The notes under the pieces were generated by a model. That model saw nothing but the letters and a program-made list of their open reading frames with translations, had not been told where the DNA came from and did not search any database. The translations under genes and the position numbers were made by a program. Below, in pieces: positions 44,896 to 53,686 of a stretch of 64,000 nt of DNA (its first letter is position 1; each line of letters starts with the position of its first letter). Origin of the DNA: JABSSA01 sp039975755. Its GTDB lineage: Bacteria; Pseudomonadota; Alphaproteobacteria; Rhodobacterales; Rhodobacteraceae. The stretch is from positions 46,972 to 110,971 of the forward strand of contig JBDWGM010000043.1 in assembly GCA_039975755.1 (NCBI GenBank), given 5' to 3'.

Positions 44896-44924
44896 AATAT
44901 CAAACGGAAATATCGTTTGATATT
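44896..44924. repeat. Perfect 11-bp inverted repeat downstream of the fucose ATPase gene
   Basis: AATATCAAACG-7 nt-CGTTTGATATT. It begins 19 bp after the stop of the ABC ATPase gene (minus strand). No U-run follows on that strand. It may be a 3'-end hairpin of the fucose transporter mRNA or, because the BCCT gene starts 240 bp farther along, an operator. Confidence 0.55.
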
Positions 44925-44942
44925 TTGCTAAAAAACCTAAAA

Positions 44943-46037
44943 TCAGTCTGATTTGCGCAGTCGTTGGCCCGTGGAACTGTCAAAAAAGCATGCAGTTGCT
45001 GCGTCAAAAGAAATCCCGGCATCGCTGTCCGGCATTGCATCGAAATCTTTCGGCATCTTAACGACGATAGAATTTTCGCTGGTCCGAAACGTGACCAGCG
45101 ATTGGTCGCCGGTCATTTCCACCGTAAATATTTGGGCGTTCAAATGCCCCGCATCCTTTGCGACAACTGTGCAATCCTCGGGGCGGAAACCCATTGTCAC
45201 ACCTGTCTGATCACCAATCCCGTTTGAAGACATAGACACGCCGGGCCCAGTGAACATTCCGTTTTCTATTGCACCTGTGACAAAGTTCATTGGTGGTGAC
45301 CCCATGAACCCTGCGACGAACAGATTTGCGGGATCAGAATACACTTCTTTTGGGGTCCCAAGCTGCTGGAGCTCGCCGTCTTTCATGATGGCGACGCGGT
45401 GTGCCAATGTCATCGCTTCGATTTGGTCATGGGTGACATAGACCGTCGTAATCCCAAGCGTGTTTTGCATGTGCTTGAGTTCGGCGCGCATATTGCCGCG
45501 CAACTTGGCGTCCAGATTGGACAGGGGTTCATCCATCAAAAAGACGGAAGGGCGGCGCACGATTGCGCGCGCAAGGGCAACCCGTTGACGTTGACCGCCC
45601 GACAACTGACCGGGCAGGCGGTCCAACAACTCTTCCAGCTCAACCTGTTCGGCGGCGGCACGGATGGTCGCGTCCATTTCAGGCTTTGGCATCTTGGCGA
45701 CTTTGAGCGGAAAGCCGATATTTTCGCCAACGGTTTTGTGGGGATAAAGCGCATAGGATTGAAACACCATTGCGATGTCGCGGTACTTTGGCAGGACATG
45801 GGTCGCGTCCTGATCACCGATGGTTAGGGTTCCGGCGCTGATGCTTTCAAGACCTGCAATCATCCGCAAAGCTGTAGATTTTCCACACCCAGACGGCCCC
45901 AGAAGCACTAAAAATTCACCGGGCGCCACGTCTAACGTCAAATCCTTTAACGCGTGAAACCCGCCATAGAATTTGTTCATTGCCTGAATGGAGATGCCTT
46001 TTGCAGAGGCTTTCATATCAACAGCAGGAGCGTTCAT
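44943..46037 (-). CDS. L-fucose ABC transporter ATPase (MalK type)
   Basis: 364 aa, ATP-hydrolysing subunit of the importer next to the fucose genes. Walker A GPSGCGKSTAL, signature LSGGQRQRVALARA, Walker B FLMDEPLSNLD, VTHDQIEAM and the TOBE-type segment MGFRPEDCTVVA are intact. It is the last gene of the SBP-permease-permease-ATPase unit on the minus strand, five bases after the permease gene. Fucose as substrate is inferred from the divergent catabolic genes. Confidence 0.88.
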   Translation of the reverse strand: MNAPAVDMKASAKGISIQAMNKFYGGFHALKDLTLDVAPGEFLVLLGPSGCGKSTALRMIAGLESISAGTLTIGDQDATHVLPKYRDIAMVFQSYALYPHKTVGENIGFPLKVAKMPKPEMDATIRAAAEQVELEELLDRLPGQLSGGQRQRVALARAIVRRPSVFLMDEPLSNLDAKLRGNMRAELKHMQNTLGITTVYVTHDQIEAMTLAHRVAIMKDGELQQLGTPKEVYSDPANLFVAGFMGSPPMNFVTGAIENGMFTGPGVSMSSNGIGDQTGVTMGFRPEDCTVVAKDAGHLNAQIFTVEMTGDQSLVTFRTSENSIVVKMPKDFDAMPDSDAGISFDAATACFFDSSTGQRLRKSD

Positions 46038-46042
46038 TTTCG

Positions 46043-47077
46043 TTACCCTTTAACAGCGCCCACAAGCAGGCCCTTTGAGATGTATTTTTGCAGAATGACG
46101 GCAAGTGCGACGACGGGGATGATCATGATGATGATTGCGACCGACATGGTCCACCATAAGATGCCGCGTTCGCCGGCATTCATGGCTGCGACGAGAATGG
46201 GTAGCGTTTGCGCCTTGGTCGTCGAAAGAAACAGTGCGAACAGATATTCGTTCCAAGAAAAGATCATCACTAGCAAGGTGGTCGCGGCAAGCCCAGTGCG
46301 CGACAGCGGCAGCACAATCTCGCGGAATGTCATGATCATCGTAGCGCCATCCAGCTGCGCGCTTTCTTCAAGGTCGCGCGGGATGGAGTTAAAGAAATCA
46401 TACATCAGCCAAACCACAATCGGCAGATTCACAACGGCATAGGTCAGAATGATCGCCAAATGCGTGTCGAGCATGCGCACGGATTGAAACATCATATAGA
46501 TCGGAACGACAACGACGATGGGTGCAAGAATACGCTGAGAGATGATCCAAAACAGGATGTCACCGTTCTTAAGCCGAACAGTGTACAGCCGGCCCACAGC
46601 GCGGGCGAGCAAGAAGAACAGGGCCACCACGACCGCAAGCGTAAGCCACAGGTTCGCGCCGTACACGCCGATGGCAACGCAAGCCCCGACCAAAAGAGCC
46701 ACAAAATACAGGATCGTAATCAGATTAGGCGCAAATTCGATCCGGCTGAGCGAATAGGCGGCCATGGATCCAACCAGCACCGATAGGCCTGTGGCGATCA
46801 GTGAGATGATGATCGAGTTTGCGTAAGCACGGAACGTGTCGGCAAAGTCGTCCACGAACAGGTCCTGCCAGGCATGAAGGCTTGGTTGAAAATCCACCCA
46901 TGGAATAAAGAACGGTCCTTCGTTCACAGCGGCGGGTGTTTTGACTGAAGTGATCAAAAGCCAATAGATCGGAAAGATGACGAAAAGCGCCCAGCTGAGC
47001 AGGATCGTATACAGAACGATCTTTGAGGCTGGTGCCATTTCACCGATTTTGCGCGGTTGAAAGAGGCTGGGTTTCAT
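46043..47077 (-). CDS. L-fucose ABC transporter permease, MalG-type with extra helices
   Basis: 344 aa, longer than the usual 270-300. The standard part includes MAAYSLSRIEF and the EAA loop LEESAQLDGATMIMTFREIVLP and ends LLVGAVKG. Between them, at residues about 119-168, there is an insertion with two strongly hydrophobic stretches (ITILYFVALLVGACVAIGVYG and a second ending ALFFLLARA), so eight rather than six helices are predicted. ATG 47077 overlaps the stop of the other permease gene (ATGA), which fixes the start; the open frame runs 40 codons farther upstream. Confidence 0.85.
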   Translation of the reverse strand: MKPSLFQPRKIGEMAPASKIVLYTILLSWALFVIFPIYWLLITSVKTPAAVNEGPFFIPWVDFQPSLHAWQDLFVDDFADTFRAYANSIIISLIATGLSVLVGSMAAYSLSRIEFAPNLITILYFVALLVGACVAIGVYGANLWLTLAVVVALFFLLARAVGRLYTVRLKNGDILFWIISQRILAPIVVVVPIYMMFQSVRMLDTHLAIILTYAVVNLPIVVWLMYDFFNSIPRDLEESAQLDGATMIMTFREIVLPLSRTGLAATTLLVMIFSWNEYLFALFLSTTKAQTLPILVAAMNAGERGILWWTMSVAIIIMIIPVVALAVILQKYISKGLLVGAVKG

Positions 47078-48162
47078 GGCTTTGCCCTTACCCGTGCAAG
47101 CACGACAAGATTGAAGAACGACACGCAGATGACGACAGTGATGAACAGAAGGATGTAGGCAATGGCCGAGGCGGAGCCGAGATCCAATGATCGCCATGCG
47201 TAATAGGATTGCAGCGAAACAGATTCAGTTGCGATGCCAGGTCCGCCGGATGTCATGATGTTAGGCAAATCGACGATTTTGAACGCCTCGATCACCCGAA
47301 TAAGCATGACTGTTGCGGCGATAGGTAAGACTTGTGGCCAGATGATCTCACGAAAGGTCATCCATTTGCCCGCGCCATCAATATCAGCGGCTTCGTTCAG
47401 GTCTTTTGGGACGCTTTCGAATGCGGCCAGCATCATGATGAAGACGAAGGGAATCCATTGCCAGCTGTCAGCGATGATAATAAAAATGCGTGCGGCCCAT
47501 GGGTCAGTCGCCCACGACCAATTGCCCAGACCAACCCATTGCCAGACGCCGGAAAAGGGCCCCTTTGTCGTGTCGGCCAGCATGCGGAAAATATAGCCCA
47601 CGCCAATCGGAGTGATCATCATCGGTACAAAGAAGATCACGCGGAAGGTGCGGCTGCCTGCGATATGTTGCGAACAGGCAAAGGCCAGTGCGGTGCCGAT
47701 CACAAATTGTATGCCGCAACCGATGACAACATAGAACAGTGTCGTTCCAACCGTCCCGAATGCGCGGCCACTTAATAGCGTCCCGGCAAAAAGCCAAACC
47801 AGACACACAGCCATGGAAAAGGTGATCAACCGACCCACAAATCCGAACATCGTGAAATGGGTTCTGCAATAGCGATACATCCACCAAATCAGCGCGGCGG
47901 TGGCGGCGATCCCGACGATCCATGCGATGATCGACAACGGGCCAAAGGTCCCGAGCAAGTGGAATTGTTCAGAGCCAAAGAATTGCTTGTCGAAATTTCT
48001 CCAACCGGCGAAACGCATCCGAAAACCGCCACCGGTAAACCGAATGCGAGAGAAGGCGAGAATAAGCGACGCGACCAGAGGAAAGATTGAGAAAACAAGA
48101 ATCAAAACAACGGCCGGAGCAAGAAATAACCTGCCCATATGTTTGTCGAGCCACTGGTCCAT
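47074..48162 (-). CDS. L-fucose ABC transporter permease, MalF-type with extra helices
   Basis: 362 aa. The first helix (VVLILVFSIFPLVASLIL) and the C-terminal core with EAA loop LNEAADIDGAGKWMTFREIIWP are normal. Residues about 68-138 form an insertion with two further hydrophobic stretches (SIIAWIVGIAATAALIWW and LITFSMAVCLVWLFAGTLL) separated by a basic loop. Both permeases of this transporter therefore carry additional helix pairs. It follows the binding-protein gene after a 75-bp gap with a strong hairpin. Confidence 0.85.
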   Translation of the reverse strand: MDQWLDKHMGRLFLAPAVVLILVFSIFPLVASLILAFSRIRFTGGGFRMRFAGWRNFDKQFFGSEQFHLLGTFGPLSIIAWIVGIAATAALIWWMYRYCRTHFTMFGFVGRLITFSMAVCLVWLFAGTLLSGRAFGTVGTTLFYVVIGCGIQFVIGTALAFACSQHIAGSRTFRVIFFVPMMITPIGVGYIFRMLADTTKGPFSGVWQWVGLGNWSWATDPWAARIFIIIADSWQWIPFVFIMMLAAFESVPKDLNEAADIDGAGKWMTFREIIWPQVLPIAATVMLIRVIEAFKIVDLPNIMTSGGPGIATESVSLQSYYAWRSLDLGSASAIAYILLFITVVICVSFFNLVVLARVRAKP

Positions 48163-48198
48163 GAAAGGTATCCGTCGTTTGATGGTAGGGATTTGGGT

Positions 48199-48224
48199 AA
48201 GCAGGCGACCTAGGCCGCCTGCTT
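48199..48224 (-). repeat. Hairpin between fucose binding-protein and permease genes
   Basis: Perfect 9-bp arms AAGCAGGCG/CGCCTGCTT around an 8-nt centre containing CCTAGG. No U-run follows. As in the other two SBP-first operons of the window, it probably protects the binding-protein mRNA or limits read-through. Confidence 0.65.
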
Positions 48225-48237
48225 GAATGAGTGGTGG

Positions 48238-49707
48238 TTAGTTCGTGATACCGAGCGACAGCGAATAGATTGCTGATTGCTCTTCACGGCCAAAATCTTC
48301 CGTGATTTCTTCCCAGCCTTCTTCGATGTTCTCAAGAGCTTGCTCGACGGTGACTTCACCTGCGAGATAGCGCGCGACCTCGCGGTCAAGAACAACACCA
48401 GTGTATTGCTGAGCACCTGGAATGCGGAAATCTGACGCCATATTGGGGTGGTTCAGGCTTTCCTTGATCGCACTCAGGTAGTTTTCTGCCGAGTCTTGGC
48501 TAAAGCCTGCTTCGACCCAAGCTGCTGTATTTTCCAATTGCGAGTTGCGGTACGGGTTGTATCCCGTCCAGCCCATCGTCACGTCGACATTCGACTGTGC
48601 CGCTTGGTTCATATAGCTCAGGAAATCATATGCGGCTTGTTTTTTGACGTCATCAGCCGTGGACGAGATCGCGGCAGTCCAGCCACCGAATGCTGCAAAC
48701 GGTGAATAGTTGATGCCGTCCACTGCATGTGGGCAGATATTAGCATCACAAGCGACAAGTTCACCCGTGGCGACATCCAAGACTTCGGACGACCCCGGCA
48801 TGATGACTGCACCAACTTTGTCACGGATTTGGCTGCCTTCTTCGATCGACAGTGGGCCGATATCGCCCCAGTCGATCATCAGACCGCAACGTCCACCGAT
48901 GGCCAATGCACGTGTGTCACCGATATCTTGGTTCAACTCGTCCGCAGGGCCAAACTCGCCGGTTGCCTTGTACAGTTCAAAGGCTTTCTTCCACGCGGCG
49001 TTGTTGATCTTTGGCTTCATCGTCTCGGGATCAAAATACAGCCCTTCCGCTGTGCCCTTGGATTGGACACGGCTGGCCGCCATTGATTGCACCGCAAAGT
49101 AAGATTGCGCGTTTCGCTTCTTAAAGATGCAAGACCCGTAGTCCGCCTCGCCGTCGCCGTTCATGTCTTTGCCGTGAATGGCTTCTGCGACGGTCAGATA
49201 TTCTTCCCACGTTTTTGGTGGTTCAAGACCTGCTTCGGCCAGAACATCCGTGCGATAATATAGCATCTGGAAATCACCATCGAGGGTGATGAAATATGTC
49301 GAGCCAGAAACCTTCTGGTTGAAGTCGCGGAAATAGGGCGCGATATCCTGTAGGTCGATTTTGTCGTCTGCTGCGATGTAATCATCAAGGCTTTGGACCA
49401 AGCCGCCGCTGACAAGTTCAACACCCCAACCGGATGCGAATACACCCACATCAATAGAATTGGTGCCAGTTGCCCAATCCGTTAGGATTTTTTGAAACAG
49501 TTCCGCAAAAGGAACTTCGGCCACGCGAATTTCTGCGCCAGTCATTTCGGTGAATTCAGCGCCGCGTTCGACGATTCGTCCGGCGATCACTGGTCCGGGT
49601 CGGGTCAGGATGTTGATGACGACACCATCATAGTGCCCGTCAGCACTGGCGGTGACAGGCGCCATCGCTGCTGCCAAAGCCGATCCCATGAGAAGTTTTT
49701 TTAACAT
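48238..49707 (-). CDS. L-fucose ABC transporter substrate-binding protein
   Basis: 489 aa periplasmic receptor. Signal peptide MLKKLLMGSALAAAMAPV, cleavage after SADG or nearby. Mature N-terminus VVINILTRPGPVIAGRIVERG; further WGVELVSGGLVQSLDDYI and MGWTGYNPYRNSQLEN. It belongs to the family-1 sugar binders. The ATG at 49707 follows GGAGGAAC. It is divergent from the GntR regulator and fucose enzymes, with a shared 211-bp promoter region containing a 12-bp palindrome. Confidence 0.88.
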   Translation of the reverse strand: MLKKLLMGSALAAAMAPVTASADGHYDGVVINILTRPGPVIAGRIVERGAEFTEMTGAEIRVAEVPFAELFQKILTDWATGTNSIDVGVFASGWGVELVSGGLVQSLDDYIAADDKIDLQDIAPYFRDFNQKVSGSTYFITLDGDFQMLYYRTDVLAEAGLEPPKTWEEYLTVAEAIHGKDMNGDGEADYGSCIFKKRNAQSYFAVQSMAASRVQSKGTAEGLYFDPETMKPKINNAAWKKAFELYKATGEFGPADELNQDIGDTRALAIGGRCGLMIDWGDIGPLSIEEGSQIRDKVGAVIMPGSSEVLDVATGELVACDANICPHAVDGINYSPFAAFGGWTAAISSTADDVKKQAAYDFLSYMNQAAQSNVDVTMGWTGYNPYRNSQLENTAAWVEAGFSQDSAENYLSAIKESLNHPNMASDFRIPGAQQYTGVVLDREVARYLAGEVTVEQALENIEEGWEEITEDFGREEQSAIYSLSLGITN

Positions 49708-49883
49708 GTAGTTCCTCCACTTTTTCGCATTGCGAAACCCTTCACGTTTTTGAACCGCGATAAGGTTCTGCGCCGAAAATCCTGACGGCGCTCTTTTTCT
49801 AATCAGTCAATTGGATGCGTAAACGCTGCGCGCGCGCCCCTTTAACACAGTAGAAAGCTACTTGTGCTGGCACTTTGTGTCAA

Positions 49884-49895
49884 CTAACATGTTAG
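49884..49895. promoter_or_regulatory. Palindromic candidate operator for the GntR regulator
   Basis: CTAACATGTTAG, a perfect 12-bp palindrome in the divergent region between the transporter and the regulator gene. FadR-subfamily regulators bind short palindromes of this kind. It covers an ATG that could be taken as the start of the regulator gene, which argues for the later start at 49919. Confidence 0.5.
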
Positions 49896-49918
49896 CTGAA
49901 ATCAATTTCGGAATCTGC

Positions 49919-50620
49919 ATGCCAGACGTTGATGTAACAAAGCTCCCGGCGTTGGACGATCTAAGCGGTTTGCTCGCTGATCGGGTCTATTGGGCCGTCA
50001 AATCGGCGATAATGGCTTTGGACTTTCCGCCCGGAGCGATCATTCGCAAATCGGACATCTGTGACCGATTCGGTTTATCACGTTCTCCGATTTCTGATGC
50101 GCTTGCGAAATTGTCGACCGAGGGGTTGGTCGACATCGTTCCACAATCGAGCACGCGTGTGTCGAGGTTGTCGATGGCATCCATTCGAGAGGATGCGTTC
50201 CTTCGTGAAGCATTGGAAGTGGCAGCAGCACGTCACGCCGCCCTACACCGGTCTGAAGAAACGGTGGCGCGTCTGGTGCGTAATATCGAAATGCAGAAGC
50301 TGCTTGTGAGAGATCTCGACAAAGAAGATTTCTTTAAGACTGATATCGCGTTTCACGAAACGATTTTCGCGACAACCAGCGTTTCGAGGTTCCCGGCCAC
50401 TGTGCGGGCGCTGTCGCCGAACGTGGATCGTGCGCGATTGCTTTTGGTGCCCGAACCCGGCCGCACACAAGATTCAATGCAAGAACACATCGAAATTCTC
50501 GAAGCGATTAAACAGCAAGACGACGAAGCTGCGCAAACAGCAATGCGTCGTCACGTGCGGCAACTTTTGCGTCGCCTCGAACCGCTGGAAGCGGCACGCC
50601 CCGATCTATTTTCACAATGA
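49919..50620 (+). CDS. GntR-family (FadR/FCD subfamily) regulator of L-fucose genes
   Basis: 233 aa. N-terminal winged helix with IMALDFPPGAIIRKSDICDRFGLSRSPISDALAKLSTEGLVD-type sequence (spread over residues 30-75), then an all-helical FCD ligand domain with FFKTDIAFHETIFATT and EHIEILEAIKQQD, whose Asp and His residues usually bind a metal with a carboxylate effector. L-fuconate or 2-keto-3-deoxyfuconate are plausible effectors. I chose ATG 49919 because GGA lies upstream, while the earlier ATG at 49889 sits in the palindrome and has no ribosome site. The aldo-keto reductase gene begins 10 bp after its stop. Confidence 0.87.
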   Translation: MPDVDVTKLPALDDLSGLLADRVYWAVKSAIMALDFPPGAIIRKSDICDRFGLSRSPISDALAKLSTEGLVDIVPQSSTRVSRLSMASIREDAFLREALEVAAARHAALHRSEETVARLVRNIEMQKLLVRDLDKEDFFKTDIAFHETIFATTSVSRFPATVRALSPNVDRARLLLVPEPGRTQDSMQEHIEILEAIKQQDDEAAQTAMRRHVRQLLRRLEPLEAARPDLFSQ

Positions 50621-50630
50621 TGAGACCGCT

Positions 50631-51683
50631 ATGACACCTGCAAGTACTCACTTACTGAACAACCGGACAAAGCAACCTGTCCCATTGACCGCGATGGGAT
50701 TTGGAGGTGCGCCGTTAGGTAATCTGTTTCGCGCGATCACCGAAGTCGAAGCTCAAGACACTCTGCAAGCTGCATACGATTCCGGAATTCGATATTTCGA
50801 CACAGCCCCGCAATATGGGTTGGGCCGTTCAGAGGGCCGATTTGGCGAAGCTTTGCAGCGGTTCGGGCGCGATAATGTGCAACTGTCGACAAAGATTGGG
50901 CGTCTTTTGGTGGATTGTGAACCAGAAGAGGTGACACCCGAGGCGTTTGTCGAGGTGCCGCAAAAGCGCATTGTTTTTGATTACAGCTATGACGGGGTGA
51001 TGCGGTCCTATGAGGCCAGCAAAGAAAGAATAGGTGTCGATCACGCGGATATCTTGCTGGTTCACGACGTTGATGTGTTCAGTCATGGCAGCCAAGACGT
51101 CAGCGACGCAAAGGTGCGCGAGTTATTCGACGAAGGGGGTTACCGCGCACTAGATGAATTGCGCAGCAATGGCGACATCTCGGCCATCGGCGCAGGCGTC
51201 AATGAATGGCAAGTCTGTGAACGGCTTCTTGGATTGGGTGACTTTGACGGTTTCCTGTTGGCGGGGCGTTACACCTTGCTTGAACAAGAAGCCTTGGACA
51301 GCTTTTTGCCGCTGTGCGTTGAACGGGACGTTGGGATCATTCTTGGTGGACCGTATAATTCAGGAATTCTGGCCACTGGCGCTGTTCCGGATGCCAAATA
51401 CAACTATGATATCGCGCCCCCTCATATCGTGGAAAAAGTGCGCAAGATGGAAGCTGTTTGCGCCTCTCATGAAACGCCTCTGATCGCAGCGGCCTTGCAG
51501 TTTGTCTTGGGTCATCCTGCCGTCAAAACCGTCATCCCCGGCGCGATGAGCCCGGATGAAGTCCGCGCAAATGTTGCTGTGTTTCAGACATCTGTGCCTG
51601 ACGGGCTGTGGTCTGATCTGCGCAGCGAAGGGCTTATTCGTTCGGATGCACCTTTGCCATCGGAGAGACCCAATGCTGTATAA
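50631..51683 (+). CDS. Aldo/keto reductase, L-fucose (D-threo-aldose) 1-dehydrogenase
   Basis: 350 aa. Oxidises the anomeric carbon of L-fucose to L-fucono-lactone with NAD(P), the first step of the non-phosphorylating route. The AKR catalytic tetrad is present: D57 (RYFDTAPQYG), Y62, K88 (LSTKIG) and H145 (LLVHDVD). GVNEWQ and VIPGAMSPDEV are typical of the D-threo-aldose dehydrogenase branch. Start ATG 50631 is the first sensible one after the regulator stop. It overlaps fucU by 11 bp. Confidence 0.87.
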   Translation: MTPASTHLLNNRTKQPVPLTAMGFGGAPLGNLFRAITEVEAQDTLQAAYDSGIRYFDTAPQYGLGRSEGRFGEALQRFGRDNVQLSTKIGRLLVDCEPEEVTPEAFVEVPQKRIVFDYSYDGVMRSYEASKERIGVDHADILLVHDVDVFSHGSQDVSDAKVRELFDEGGYRALDELRSNGDISAIGAGVNEWQVCERLLGLGDFDGFLLAGRYTLLEQEALDSFLPLCVERDVGIILGGPYNSGILATGAVPDAKYNYDIAPPHIVEKVRKMEAVCASHETPLIAAALQFVLGHPAVKTVIPGAMSPDEVRANVAVFQTSVPDGLWSDLRSEGLIRSDAPLPSERPNAV

Positions 51684-52101
51684 CATAGATCCAATCCTAT
51701 CGCCCGACTTGCTGTATACCTTGCGCGCTATGGGGCACGGCGATGAAATTGTTTTGGCCGACGCCAATTTCCCAGCAGAGGCTTTAGGCCCAAAATGTGT
51801 GCGTTTGGATGGGGTCGATAATAACAGCGTGTTGCGCGCTGTTTTGTCTGTGATGCCTTTGGATAGTTTTGTGCCGAATCCAGCACTGTGTATGGAAGTT
51901 GTCGGAGACCCCGACGCTGTTCCCGATGCAGTGAAAGATTTTCAATCTATCATCAATGAGACAGCTAAAACCCCGAGTGAAATTCAATCTCTGGAACGTT
52001 TTGCATTTTACGAACATGCAGCCAAAGCATGTGCCGTCGTGCAGACTGGGGAACGCCGTTTGTATGGCAATATCATCCTGAAAAAGGGTGTCATTGAATG
52101 A
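51673..52101 (+). CDS. fucU: L-fucose mutarotase (RbsD/FucU family)
   Basis: 142 aa. Interconverts alpha and beta anomers of L-fucose so that the 1-dehydrogenase receives the right form. The FucU signature GHGDEIVLADANFPAE (residues about 21-36), with the catalytic His and Asp, and the C-terminal YGNIILKKGV are clear. The start lies 11 bp inside the preceding gene and its stop overlaps the lactonase start (ATGA), so the three are probably translated in tandem. Confidence 0.92.
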   Translation: MLYNIDPILSPDLLYTLRAMGHGDEIVLADANFPAEALGPKCVRLDGVDNNSVLRAVLSVMPLDSFVPNPALCMEVVGDPDAVPDAVKDFQSIINETAKTPSEIQSLERFAFYEHAAKACAVVQTGERRLYGNIILKKGVIE

Positions 52102-52934
52102 GGATCGACGCCCACCAACATTTCTGGTCGCTTGCGCGTGGAGATTATGGCTGGCTGACCCCTGATTTGGTCAAAATCCACCGTGATTTTGGACCTGGTG
52201 ACCTTACCCCATTGCTTGAGGCGCAAGGAATTGACGGGACGGTTCTGGTGCAGGCCGCACCGACCTTGGCTGAAACGCAGTACATGTTGTCACTCGCGGC
52301 ATCACACGACGTCATAAAAGGCGTGGTTGGTTGGGTCGATTTTGAAAGCCCGAACGCCGGCGATGATATCGCGCATCTTGCTCGAAACCCAAAACTCGTT
52401 GGGTTACGTCCGATGATACAGGACATTGACGACACAGATTGGATGTTAAGACCCGATCTTACGCCAGCTTTTGAGGCAATGATCGAACATGATTTGGCTT
52501 TTGATGCGCTGACTCTTCCGCGTCATTTGGCCAAACTGCGCAAATTGATAGACCGACATCCCAAGTTGCGGGTCGTTGTTGATCACGGCTCCAAACCAGA
52601 AATCCACACTGGCGAGTTCGTGAATTGGGCGGCCGGAATGACGGTCATTGCCAACGAAACAAACTCGTTGGTGAAACTGTCGGGTCTTGTGACCGAGGCC
52701 GGACCAAGCTGGACCGCCGAAGATATCCAGCCCTATGTGCAATTTTTGCTGGATCGTTTTGGTCCATCCCGTGTGATTTGGGGAAGCGATTGGCCCGTTT
52801 GCACCCTTGCCAGTTCTTACGAGCGTTGGTGCGAAGTGACGGAACAATTCCTTGTTGGATTTGACGAAGCCGAACGCGCGGCCGTGCTTGGGCTAAACGC
52901 AGTAGACTTCTATAAACTCGAGAGACTTAATTGA
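52098..52934 (+). CDS. L-fuconolactonase (amidohydrolase family)
   Basis: 278 aa. Hydrolyses L-fucono-lactone to L-fuconate. Amidohydrolase TIM barrel with the metal-binding MRIDAHQHFW at the N-terminus, VVDHGSKPEI in the middle, and IWGSDWPV with the catalytic Asp near the C-terminus, as in the fuconolactonase/rhamnonolactonase (COG3618) family. Position between mutarotase and the keto-deoxy-fuconate dehydrogenase supports the fucose assignment. It shares one base with the next start (TGATG). Confidence 0.9.
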   Translation: MRIDAHQHFWSLARGDYGWLTPDLVKIHRDFGPGDLTPLLEAQGIDGTVLVQAAPTLAETQYMLSLAASHDVIKGVVGWVDFESPNAGDDIAHLARNPKLVGLRPMIQDIDDTDWMLRPDLTPAFEAMIEHDLAFDALTLPRHLAKLRKLIDRHPKLRVVVDHGSKPEIHTGEFVNWAAGMTVIANETNSLVKLSGLVTEAGPSWTAEDIQPYVQFLLDRFGPSRVIWGSDWPVCTLASSYERWCEVTEQFLVGFDEAERAAVLGLNAVDFYKLERLN

Positions 52935-53671
52935 TGAACCGACTTACTGGAAAAACCGCTTTGGTTACGGCTGCTGGCCAAGGTATTGGCCGCGCCACAG
53001 CGCTTGCCTTTGCTGAACAAGGTGCGCGCGTCATTGCGACTGATATCAACACGGACAGCCTTGCTGTTCTGGCAAAGCACGAAGGTATCGAAACCCATCA
53101 GCTTGACGTGCTGGACAGTGAAGGCGTGCGCAATTTTACGAATTCGTTAGGCCCGCAGAATGTGTTGTTCAACTGTGCAGGGTTTGTGGCGAATGGCAGC
53201 ATTCTTGACGGAACCGAGGATGACTGGAATTTCAGTTTTGACCTCAATGTCCATGCCACGTTTCGCCTGACCAAAGCGGTTCTGCCGGGTATGTTAGAGC
53301 AAGGCGAAGGTTCAATCATCAACGTCGCATCAGTGGCATCATCGATCAAAGGCGTGGTGAACCGTTGTGCCTATGGCGCGACCAAGGCCGCCTTGATCGG
53401 GCTCACCAAATCTATCGCCGCCGATTACATTACCAACGGCATTCGCTGTAACGCGATTTGTCCCGGCACCGTGGACAGCCCAAGCATGCATCAAAGGCTA
53501 AGGGACACTGGTGATTATGAAGCAGCGCTTGCGGCTTTTGTCGATCGCCAACCTATGGGCCGCATCGGAACAGCCGAGGAAATCGCCGCGATGGCCGTTT
53601 ATCTGGCCAGCGATGACAGTCGATTTACGACAGGACAAGCTTTGGCTGTTGATGGTGGTTGGTCGCTCTAA
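52934..53671 (+). CDS. 2-keto-3-deoxy-L-fuconate dehydrogenase (SDR family)
   Basis: 245 aa. Oxidises 2-keto-3-deoxy-L-fuconate to the 2,4-diketo acid with NAD. SDR motifs: TAAGQGIGRAT (cofactor), NCAG (in place of NNAG), catalytic YGATK, and CPGTVDSPS after it. Similar to the L-KDF dehydrogenase of Xanthomonas-type fucose clusters from memory. Start ATG 52934 shares a base with the lactonase stop; a TTG one codon earlier is unlikely. Confidence 0.88.
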   Translation: MNRLTGKTALVTAAGQGIGRATALAFAEQGARVIATDINTDSLAVLAKHEGIETHQLDVLDSEGVRNFTNSLGPQNVLFNCAGFVANGSILDGTEDDWNFSFDLNVHATFRLTKAVLPGMLEQGEGSIINVASVASSIKGVVNRCAYGATKAALIGLTKSIAADYITNGIRCNAICPGTVDSPSMHQRLRDTGDYEAALAAFVDRQPMGRIGTAEEIAAMAVYLASDDSRFTTGQALAVDGGWSL

Positions 53672-53686
53672 AAGGATATCAAAGAT

